From: Pleurotus djamor
Lineage: Eukaryota; Basidiomycota; Agaricomycetes; Agaricales; Pleurotaceae
Assembly: GCA_029747585.1 (NCBI GenBank)
Contig: JAPEVF010000611.1
Location: forward strand, 1 to 27,624
Length of the DNA stretch: 27,624 nucleotides
Direction: 5' to 3'
This document shows positions 19,439 through 27,624 of this stretch, piece by piece. The position numbers and the translations under genes are program-made. Position 1 is the first letter of the stretch; every line of letters starts with the position of its first letter. The notes beneath the pieces are model-generated. The model saw only the letters and a program-made list of their open reading frames with translations, searched no databases and was not told the DNA's origin.

Positions 19439-22400
19439 TCAAGCAACCCCCGCCACCCACCTCTCATATCCAATCGCAAGGGACATCAAGTCTTTCTTCC
19501 TACTAGGTCCGTCATGATACTCGATCTTCGCATGTTCAATATGAGCGAGGAACTCCTTCGAGGGTTCCTCCACCTCGCTCACACCGCCCATGGCAGTCCT
19601 GACAGCCAACGAATAAACCTCCAAATCCTTCCGCTCGCCAAACATTGAAGGCGCATCAAGTAGCTCTCGGTACTGATCAACATATCTAGTCGAAAAACCG
19701 TCAGCGAACAAGTCATACAATCATCGGAAACGAGGGAACAACGCACTCTTGGTACTCAGCCTCGTCCTTCGTAGAGACGCTGGCGTTCAATAGTTGCTTC
19801 GCAATGACTTCAGTAGATCGATGGTCATTTTCAACTTTATCAGGCTGGTGCTGGTGGCGCCTCTTCGTCTGAGCTCTGGGTTGAGCTTTCTGATTATGGT
19901 GGAATTTGGAATTGGAAGCTCCGATCCATCCTCTGACACCTTGAATCATCCTGTAGCGGTGCCCTCAATCAATTTTCGTCATCCCGTTCCAAAGACGGAA
20001 CGCCACTCACCCTGCCTGCCTTCGTGTCCCGGTGCCATGAGGCTGGAAGGGACTGTAGTTGATATCTTTAGCGGTCTTCCTACAAAACAACTATCAGACG
20101 CCGCGACCCAGCTACCAAGGATTTACTTACCCAGGAAGCTTCAGCGTGCTATTCATCGAGTACGCAAAATGTTTACCAAGGCTGGTAAACAGCAACGGCC
20201 GATAGTACTCAACCCAGAAATCTCCGCGACTACCACGAACAAATTCGTTCAACCCCTTTTCACATTCCTCTAAGACATAGGCAGGTTCCAAGTGCGCTGG
20301 GTTGAACCATTGTTGATATCCACCTCGTACGGGTGTTGGTGTAGGTCGCTCCGAAGGGACACCTAGAAACAAGTTAATTGCTGCTTGTTTATCCGCATCT
20401 ACAAGAAAATGTCAGAAAAGATGGAGGATACAGTTTCAGTGACTGTCTCACCGAGAAGAGAATTAGTGTAAAACCTCCTGATGTTTTCGATAATATCTCT
20501 CGAATGACTGTTCCAGTGCGGCATGCGCCGGTAGGTCTCCACCCGATTCACCAAAGCACTGCCCGTATATTGAAGGGCAATGGCTAGAGAGAACACCGTT
20601 TAGCACGTTTCAAACGCAAGATAGAGAAGGGGACGGACTATCGCCATGGTCATGATACATCTCCGTCAACATATTAACCGCGTCAGAATCAAACGCCAGA
20701 TTGGGGTTATCCACAACACCCAGGGCATAAAGCTGGTGACCCAGTGCCCGTTTCCCAAAGACGAACTGGGCAGCGTTCGTCCTATCCAAGCAATCTACAC
20801 AATTTGTCCGGCAAATGCCATTCTGAAGTGAGATTGTAGTCCGCCAGGGGACATCTGGGTCCATTGGGACAGTGAGCTCGCCATGATCCTCGAGGGTAGT
20901 AGCGTATCTAGTGGGCGTAGCAATGGGCGTAGCGGGAAGAGGATGTGAATCACCGAACAGAAGCGACGTTGGACAAAGGAGCCCACCTGAGTTCTCTATT
21001 CTGAAGAAAATGGGCGTAGGGTTCAGGCCCCGAATGGAAGAAGCCCGTCATCTGGATGGACTCCTCGGCTAAATCCTCGAGGTAACTGATCACATCTTGA
21101 GTCTTCCTATCCGCCACCATAAATTTGTAGTCAACGATAAATTTGAGGGAGACATACTCCTTATAAGCCCTTGACATATCCCAAGCTCTGTAGACCATCT
21201 TCTTCCCTTTGGGTAAGAATTGGTTGAGATATCGCACGCATTGTGTGTATTCATCGAGAAGTTTGCTCTCCCGAGGTTGGGGTTCTCTCCTAAGGGACAC
21301 ACAGAATCGGACCAATGCTAAGGTGGCATCACTAGGAAACTCACCGCTTGATGAGGTTGAGAATGGTGATCGGAGCACCGTATCGCCCGAACAAGTCATC
21401 AAAATGCTTGGAAGCAGCGGAGTAGAAGGGGTCAACGACACTTACTATAATGTTACATTAGTGAAGAATTGGTAAAGAGCGTTAATGAAAAAATGGATGC
21501 GAACTTTCAATCGGCGGCTTGGGTGTTACGCCGCTTGACTCCTGCGTCCAGTATATAGGAATGCTGCCTCTATACTAATATCATAAGCCTTCAGAAAGAA
21601 AAATGAACAAGGACAACGGAGCTAACTTGGACATAGCTTGTGTAGTTAGGACTGGGCCTTCGCTTGTGCTCGGGAAGAGTACCCCGCGCACCACGTCTCG
21701 ACGTGCTTGATAAAGGCTCGCTGGCCTTGTCCTGTGCGCCAAGATCCCTCTTAGGAGGGAAGTAAAACGGCGTCGTCAAAGCTTCGGAAACTATTTGTTC
21801 CGTTTCGACCTCATTGGCCACGTTGCCCTAAAGGATGTTAGTTATATGTAGCTAAATTGAGCCATCGCACTAACTTCATCATTAACACCACGTTTCAGAT
21901 ACCGAGCTCCAGCAAAATGTCTGGATCTCCGGGCGATAAGCGTCACGAACACTACGCGACCGAGTACGGTAAGTTCTATAAGGCGTTGGACGGGGTCAGT
22001 AAGCAAAAAGTAGCAGGTGTTTTTACTTACTGGCTTGATCAACGTGTCCATGAACCAAAGGTACCATCCAGACTGCACCCAACCGCATTGACCCACCAGA
22101 CCTCCCTTCCAATCCATGTGGGCGGATCGCTCCTCTCGCCTGGCTGATCATGTAATGGTTCCAAGCATAGCGGTCGTTGAACGGCCGGCCACCTCTGGAA
22201 GGAAGCCCAGACATGCCACTATCAAGGTAATACTCGCCATACGTCATATTGTGTTGTAGAGTCGAAGTAATGTCATAAGTGTAGCTGCAACCATGTTAGA
22301 ACCTTGGATACAACGGCTTCATCTAGGCATACCTGAAGTAGAAGTTCTTCGACATGTCAACCTGCCTGAAGACGGCCATCAACCGGATCTCCTCAGCTTG

Positions 22401-23076
22401 TCTCTCCCTATCCACTTTCATTGTTGGGCAAACAGGGATAACGTCGATCCCTTCACAGTGGTACAAGTAGTGCCCGCCGAGGAGAGCGACAACAGAGCGC
22501 TTGGTGATGACAACCATATAGTAGCCTGCCGTAAATCGGATGAAGCCTATCAAGTTGATGAGTTGTCAAAGCGTCCCTCGCAGATAGATGAAGACACCAA
22601 CCGACAACGCCAAAGAAGACCCGAGCTCGTCCTAGTCCACCGGAGCTTCTGTTGCCATCATCAAGCATTTTGAGCATTGCGCTCATCTGTTTCCCAGTGT
22701 ACTCAGCATCGTCCTCGACGATGTCAAGCGGATAGCTTGAGTTCGGTGTCTCGTCTCCAACACGACTCTCTGTATCACTCTGGCTGCTCTCCCTCGCGCC
22801 AGTCCTGTCAATCTTGATGATCCTGTGCCTCGAGTCAGAGGCGTTGCTAGCAACAAGATAGAATTTGAGGCGTGTTTCGTATAGGATAAACTTGTTGAAA
22901 GCGGTACTCCTTCGATTGGAGTAAAGGCGTGCAGATGAATTCTCAAGGCGTGGCGCAACCTTAGGCTCTCCCTCGAGGAGCTCATGTGTCGACGTTAATG
23001 TAGGCTCTGAGTCTGATGCAGCAGGTAGATTATAAGCGGGTAGCTCGCCATTTGAGACGGCCTCGGAGGATGACAT
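19439..23076 (-). CDS. FIG4: Polyphosphoinositide phosphatase FIG4 (Sac domain, PI(3,5)P2 5-phosphatase)
   Basis: FIG4 acts on the vacuole/late endosome in the Fab1/PIKfyve-Vac14 complex and removes the 5-phosphate of PI(3,5)P2. Fifteen exons join in phase: 23076-22602, 22546-22333, 22284-22031, 21975-21875, 21827-21627, 21574-21505, 21444-21345, 21289-21158, 21106-20987, 20907-20639, 20583-20452, 20398-20131, 20079-20011, 19950-19747 and 19685-19439. They total about 951 residues, slightly longer than yeast or human FIG4. Recognisable parts are [98 protein letters not shown], and the catalytic CX5R motif [12 protein letters not shown] with Cys592 and Arg598. [31 protein letters not shown] and the family C-terminus with YVDQYRELL are also present. 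The 51-nt intron 21157-21107 keeps frame and has no stop. The product appears intact. Confidence 0.95.
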
Positions 23077-23318
23077 GGTCACAGTGCGAGCGAAACACAC
23101 GACGTGTCACACATGTCACGCAGGCTATAGGAGAAAACTTAGGGACGCATAGGAGGTTCAATTGAAGCACAGATGCCCTCGAAGTTGATCGCTGTATTAC
23201 GACGAGATTTCTCGGCGAAGAGGCTTCCCGATGCCGTGGGGGAGTGATATCGGCAAGAAATCCACCCGTTTCATGGTAAGGAAGCATCATCGACGAAAGT
23301 ATGGCATACGGGTACCTG

Positions 23319-24333
23319 CTACTCTGTTTCCGAGGGATGTCCCATGAAGATGATGGGTATTTGTGAATACAAACCAGCTGCCAACTTCCGTACCCACTGA
23401 CTTGATCTGTGAATGCAAAATCCACAACCAAACTCGGGGTCCATCGCAGTCTTTTCAAGGAACCTCAACATGTCCAAGCCGCGTCCACTGGTATGAGCCA
23501 CCACTGCGTCGGAAGCGAGTTTCATTTTGACCCGAAACGTTTGGCACGAATTGCATGTGTATGGGTAGATACTGGATTGCACGGCTTCGAGCAACCAGTT
23601 TGCTACTTTGCTGCGACCGTCCAGGAGGATACAGTAGTCTTCAGCTCGAAGAGCGTTCACGTCATATTTATCTGACGACTGAGACGACAATTCGTAGTAT
23701 GCCATGGCTAACGGCAGTCGCAACTCGTCGCGTAGGCGAACTCGCCACGATAGCTGGATGAGGTGCATCGGGTCTGGGCGTGTTCCTTTTTCCAAAACTT
23801 TGTCGCGGGTACACCACTTGCCATATTCGTCGCCAGGCCACTCGGAGGATAGAAAGGAGATGATAAAGTCTTGCAGTTGAAAGGCTTCGTACTTGTTGGC
23901 GAGCATGAGGGGCCCGACAAGAAGGCTCGGAGTCTGTTCCTGAAATTGCTGGCGAAACAGCGGTCTAAAAAATCGTGTCGTCGAGAGTTCGATAGGCGCG
24001 AGCATTTAGGAGAGCTTACAAGGGATTGTACAGAGCTTGCAAGAAACCTCTGAGATGCTGTGTCCTGTCTTGTATAGAGATTACTGGGGTGCCGTGATAT
24101 GAATCCCCCTCAATGGGTGCCTTGGCTATTGTGAGCATGTCATGGAAGATAGCCGATGCGTTTGCTAGGACGGATTTATGGACGCGAAAGTAGGTGACGT
24201 CTTCGGGGAAGTCGAGGTCGTCTGCTGAAGCCAGAATGATGTTCCCATCGCTAAGATAAAGGGCCTCGTCGTGTTTTATAATAGGGACGATCGGGGAACA
24301 AGAGCGAAATCGTTTTGGTGGGATCTGAGCCAT
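23319..24333 (-). CDS. BTB/POZ domain protein
   Basis: Two exons (24333-24020 and 23964-23319, 55-nt intron, phase 2) give about 319 residues. After MAQIPPKRFRSC, the BTB core reads LYLSDGNIILASADDLDFPE, TYFRVHKSVLANASAIFHDM and, later, HLRGFLQALYNPLPLF. Then PLMLANKYEAFQLQDFIISF covers the end of the BTB and the start of the following helical region. The C-terminal half contains CNSC and a FGCGFCIH cysteine pair but no BACK or Kelch repeats that I can see. Stand-alone BTB proteins of this layout are heavily expanded in Agaricomycetes, where their partners are mostly unknown (in general BTB domains dimerise and recruit Cullin-3). A late intron near the C-terminus cannot be excluded. Confidence 0.8.
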
Positions 24334-24424
24334 ATCGTTGGATTTAAAAGTTTCTGGTGTTGGATGAAGAGAAAATGAAGAGGGGTACGAGCCACCTCAC
24401 CCTCAAAGGCTCCTCCTAAACATA

Positions 24425-24509
24425 TCTCTGTTAGTATATCGGTTAGTACACGCGCCTGTCACTCTTTGCCTGACCGCGCGAAAGCTGGGTTCGACTCCCA
24501 GACAGAGAG
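24425..24509 (+). tRNA. tRNA-Asp (GTC) with 13-nt intron
   Basis: The acceptor stem TCTCTGT (24425-24431) pairs with ACAGAGA (24502-24508), and the discriminator is G 24509. The D-arm region is TAGTATATCGGTTAGTAC. The anticodon stem CGCGC (24451-24455) pairs with GCGCG (24476-24480). The loop is C-T-G-T-C-A plus C 24475, with anticodon GTC at 24458-24460. A 13-nt intron (24462-24474) sits at the canonical 37/38 position. The T-arm is CTGGG-TTCGACT-CCCAG (24485-24501), perfectly paired. All stems are intact, so the gene should be functional. It lies 91 bases from the start of the divergent BTB gene. Confidence 0.95.
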
Positions 24510-24691
24510 GTATTCCAGGGAAGGTTCCTCTTTTGCTTCGAAAATTTCGAAAGGAACTAGACTGTGATGCAAAGCAGTCCGTACGTGCATTAAAAATGCT
24601 AGGCGTGGAGACTAAGATGTAGAGTATATAAATTTGGTCAACGTTGGAGAACCTCACGTTGGTGATTTAATACTACGGGCGGGGGTTGAGT

Positions 24692-25455
24692 TTATCCTGA
24701 TACCACGCTATCAAAAGCTAATTCATCCATGACGCAAGAGTAGATACAGACCTCTTGTGCAACAGCCGAAATCCGCTTGGCCAGAGCCCCTCGACGATCA
24801 TCCGTGGAATTCGAGACGTCGTTCTGAATGAGTATCCCCCGCGTAGTCCCATCTCGGAGTCTGCGAAACACCATGTTGTTCATATTGATGTCCCCATGTA
24901 CGATCTTAGCGACTTGGTAGACCCAATGATGACCTTTCATAGTTTCATCAGTGAGGATTGGGGTGGATAGGCGGGGAACTTACATTCGACGATATCAACG
25001 CAGATACTCATGAATGAAGTCAAATCCCTAGAATCGGCCAAGGCAGCGAGACTTCGGAACACATAGAATTTGAGAGGGTGATTCTTGATAGAGTCTGATT
25101 GGTCGCCCACTTTCTCTAGCACAATTTGGCGCAGTATTTCAGCGCCACTGGGAACGACCCCATGGTAGAGAAGACTGGGAAAGTTGGCTGCAGCCTGCGA
25201 GCCTCGAGTCGTTGAAGCGAAGTCTTGATTGCTAGCTCCACTATGAGACTCAGAGGTCATCCAGCTAAGCTTTACTACGACGGGTGGCTCATATGACTTG
25301 ACATCGTCGCGAGCGGCCTGGATGATCAAGGTATGGTGTCCATTCATTGAATCACGTTGGTGGAGAATTGTACCCAGTTTGAGCTTCCAGCCATTCGAGA
25401 GAGGAAGGAGTAGGCCTTCCAAAAGCTTTTCCTTGCAGTAGTGTTTGTGCTGCAT
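24692..25455 (-). CDS. FunK1-like short protein kinase homologue
   Basis: Exon 25455-24984, a 50-nt intron 24983-24934 (phase 1, splitting a Cys codon) and exon 24933-24692. ATG 25455 gives MQHKHYCKEKLLEGLLLPLS and then NGWKLKLGTILHQ, HTLIIQAARDD, PPVVVKLSW and FPSLLYHGVVP. The catalytic loop WVYQVAKIVHGDINMNNMVF keeps Asp172 and the Asn five residues later. GTTRGILIQNDVSN takes the place of the DFG region. The frame ends at 24692, shortly after RRGALAKRIS, so most of the C-lobe is missing or lies in an exon I could not place (a GTCTGT donor occurs just before the end). It shares exon structure and many motifs with the gene at 11580-12462, in the same orientation. It is divergent from the HRI1-family gene, with only 170 bases between the starts. 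Confidence 0.65.
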
Positions 25456-25625
25456 TGTATGAAGCGTAGAGAAAGTGGTCGTGGAAGGAGCGTGGCCACT
25501 GGCCACTGCCAAGTGGCATCACCGACCTTAGGAGAGTCCCTATGTTCAAACTCCGCGAGCAGCCAACGCCACATCCAAGTTCTTGCGTCTTTCTCTTACC
25601 AATCTCTTACAGTCTTGCCCTCATA

Positions 25626-26411
25626 ATGTTACCCTCTGTCTCCTTTCGTAAATCCATCACATGGCTACCGGATGCAGCAAGTGAACCGACTGACACGATT
25701 GTCCTTACGGGAAGGTCAAGTTGCTTCATTGATACACGCTTCATCAAAGGCACGGAAGAATTGGATTGGGCGTTTGCAGGATATCGATCCACCGGTGACA
25801 AACCAGTACTCTTCCGATGCTCTATATGAAACTGACTTGATTGTTTCGCTGATAGATGGGAATCTAAGTCGATTCAAGCACTATATTGACTCTCGGACGA
25901 TGGTAGATCTCGATGTTGATCCAGAATGCCATATTAATCCTGATTGTTCGATGCTTGAAACCCCCAGGATCCTAAATGTGTCATCGATGAAGGCGAGAAC
26001 ACTGTCTTGGATGATGGCAACGTCGTCGAAAAGGGCGTCATGGTCAATCCCGAAACAGGGCTGATGACATCCTACGAAGAAGTTTGGGACGATGAAGACA
26101 GCGACCACTGCGTTTTCATCACTCGGAAGGGTGACGATGCCTCTTGTGAGGAAGCGTGGCATGGACTGGTAGGCGAATATCAGGCTGCACTCGGTCGGAC
26201 TTCGTCTGGAGTGTTCTGGGCTTGGCAAGCAAAATGGGAGGGTAAGGCATGGGTGGTGAAGCACCGTACGGCGTCCTCTATCAGTCTTGAACCCAGTGGC
26301 ATCACATTTCTTCCCAGAAATGTCAACCTGCTAGGATGGTCTGATGGGGATGATATTGAATATGGTGCAGCGAAGTCTCGGTGGCGAGTTTTAGAGATCT
26401 CTGCTTTCTGA
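25626..26411 (+). CDS. HRI1: HRI1-family protein
   Basis: Three exons (25626-25794, 25856-25902 and 25968-26411) with phases 1 and 0 give about 219 residues, near the 244 of yeast Hri1. The family core is clear: SFRKSITWLPDAASEPTDTI, VLTGRSSCFIDTRF, ELDWAFAGYRSTD, HYIDSRTMDPKCVIDEGE, VEKGVMVNPETGLMTSYEEV, and SGVFWAWQAKWEGKAWVV near the end. In yeast, Hri1 binds the casein kinase Hrr25 and has a double barrel lipocalin-like fold. The molecular role is not known. The second exon (47 nt) is recovered by joining the frames so that HYIDSR and VIDEGE follow in order. The start is the first ATG in frame, in a context after a non-coding leader. The gene looks complete. Confidence 0.85.
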
Positions 26412-26972
26412 AAAGAGGAAGCTTCATGCACCCAGCAATAAGTATCATTCGATGTTTCGATCGCAACAGTCAAGAGGCACGGGAGTTACTCAACCGTATC
26501 TACATCATCCACAAGAATCATTCGATCTTCACCTTCTCCCGTACATCAAGACAGACCGTGTGGACGTACCTACCTGCTGTAGCCTGGTCTCGACATCCTC
26601 TTGTCCTCCGTGGGCACTCTATCTCCATAGTGGGTAATCAGCATCACGCGCTCATTCAATTGCAACTATCGCACTCATTACATGCAGTTACCGTATGTCA
26701 TTTATGATGCATGGTGTCCGATGCGCGCTGCACATGCCATCGTCAATGTACGAAATTCGGACAATCTCACCCCCACAATTGACAAAACGTGGAAAATCAC
26801 CTCATTGGTGCCTCGTTTCTTATCTCTCCATCCCCTTCGCTCTTTGCGCGCCCTAGCCGCCCTCCTAAATCCCGATGCTGTCTACTTGTTATATAAGGTC
26901 GACGGTTCCCGTCTCCGCTGAGTTATACCTACCCCCAGCCCTGAGTAGGGCCTTCCGTTGGTATCGTCCATT
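26412..26972. other. Intergenic region with candidate TATA box
   Basis: No recognised gene. The frames found here begin at non-ATG codons or lack similarity. TTATATAAGG at about 26889-26898 lies some 75-85 bases before the ATG of the next plus-strand gene and is a fair TATA box candidate. Confidence 0.45.
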
Positions 26973-27387
26973 ATGTCCGACGATCAGGCGATCAACGTAT
27001 GGTTGGAGAGCTCACGATTGGACGGTATGCTCCTTGGGGCAATCTCCTGGGGTATGTACCTTTTCTGCTGAGTTGTGTGCCAATATTTGCCTGACCTCCA
27101 ACGACTTGACTCTCTCTCCGCCCTCTAGGGATATTTTTTCTTTTGACCATTCAAGCCACCGCTGCCTTGTTCAAGAAGCCAAGCCATCCAGGGGAGACTA
27201 TTGCTACCCACCGGAACATCTTGCTTGCTTATATCGCGCTGACTTTCGTCCTTGGAACAATTGGCTTTGCGGCCAATTCGCGATATACGCAGATGATTTG
27301 GATTGATCTTCGGTCATCTGGAAGGGATCCGGAAGAACTCATTGTGAAGGAGTTCGATTACTGGATCAATCGACTTGCCGTTGGATG
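26973..27387 (+). CDS. Multi-pass membrane protein, N-terminal exons (gene runs off the window)
   Basis: Exon 26973-27051, intron 27052-27128 (GTATGT to CTCTAG), exon 27129-27387, then a GTAAGT donor at 27388. The protein begins MSDDQAINVWLESSRLDGML. Helices LGAISWGIFFLLTIQATAAL and ILLAYIALTFVLGTIGFAAN follow, then a loop with DPEELIVKEFDYWINRLAV. This start fits the seven-helix membrane proteins of unknown function that are multiplied in Agaricomycetes, with extracellular N-terminus and paired helices. The next exon falls in the block of ambiguous bases (27415-27464), and the rest lies beyond the window, so length and completeness cannot be judged. Confidence 0.65.
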
Positions 27388-27414
27388 GTAAGTTCATGCT
27401 TTCCGGATCCATTG

Positions 27415-27464
27415 NCCTGCGTNTGTTGAGATNNANNNTGANCNNNTAGTNANNNNGNGATGNN
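27415..27464. other. Block of ambiguous bases
   Basis: Many Ns mixed with called bases. Together with single Ns at 33, 7468 and 17815, they show low-quality or unresolved sequence. No coding call should be trusted across this block. Confidence 0.95.
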
Positions 27465-27624
27465 TGAGCGGCTTCATATCGACTTCGCCAAGGATGCTTG
27501 GAGAGCCTCAAAATAAACGGAACGAGCTGCCTCAAATGATTACCTGGATATCAAGACACGAGAAAATGGCGACCTTTTCATCGTACATCGAGATGCTAAA
27601 GACACGTCATTTGCCCAGTAAGCT

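Noticed and set aside
19093..19506. 137-residue plus-strand frame from ATG 19093
   Set aside because: It overlaps the 3' end of FIG4 and probable upstream exons of the F-box-like gene on the other strand, and shows no family motif.
1..27624. CRISPR arrays, insertion sequences, complete transposons
   Set aside because: This is eukaryotic sequence. I saw no regularly spaced repeats, no transposase or reverse transcriptase motifs, and no long terminal repeats.

Overview
This window is nuclear DNA of a filamentous basidiomycete, most likely an Agaricomycete. Its genes are split by many short GT-AG introns, mostly 43 to 79 nt. Its families are typical of that group: a CaaX lipopeptide pheromone-type precursor, FunK1-like short kinases, BTB and F-box-like proteins, a CFEM-like secreted protein and a DHA1 drug-type transporter. 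Start codons and exon joints were worked out by hand from reading frame, splice consensus and family similarity. No search was run.

Left part (1-10.5 kb). A kinesin gene (+) lacks the N-terminal half of its motor. It is followed by an 85-nt broken fragment of glutamate synthase. Next comes a secretory-pathway multi-pass protein (-) that reads out into a GGA microsatellite. After a gene-poor stretch lies a nine-exon MFS transporter (-) with three tiny exons, then the arginine-pathway enzyme ArgJ (+), reconstructed in full.

Middle (10.5-18 kb). A 35-codon gene (+), easy to miss because of its size, encodes a pheromone-type precursor ending in the CaaX box CVVA. It has a TATA box upstream and an intron just after the stop. 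To its right are a short FunK1-like kinase whose catalytic-loop Asn is missing (-), a seven-helix protein with a signal peptide (-), about 2 kb without a clear gene, a CFEM-like eight-cysteine secreted protein (-), and a divergent hypothetical gene (+).

Right part (18-27.6 kb). An F-box-like gene (-), a complete 15-exon FIG4 Sac-domain phosphoinositide phosphatase (-), a BTB protein (-), an intron-containing tRNA-Asp(GTC) (+), a second FunK1-like gene (-), a three-exon HRI1-family gene (+, divergent) and the start of a multi-pass membrane protein (+) that runs into Ns and off the edge.

The genes do not form one pathway. Housekeeping genes (ArgJ, FIG4, HRI1, tRNA-Asp) are mixed with fast-evolving accessory genes. 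The item most worth attention is the pheromone-type precursor with its very glycine-rich predicted mature end. No STE3-type receptor is recognisable in the window. Ambiguous bases at 33, 7468, 17815 and 27415-27464 limit some calls.
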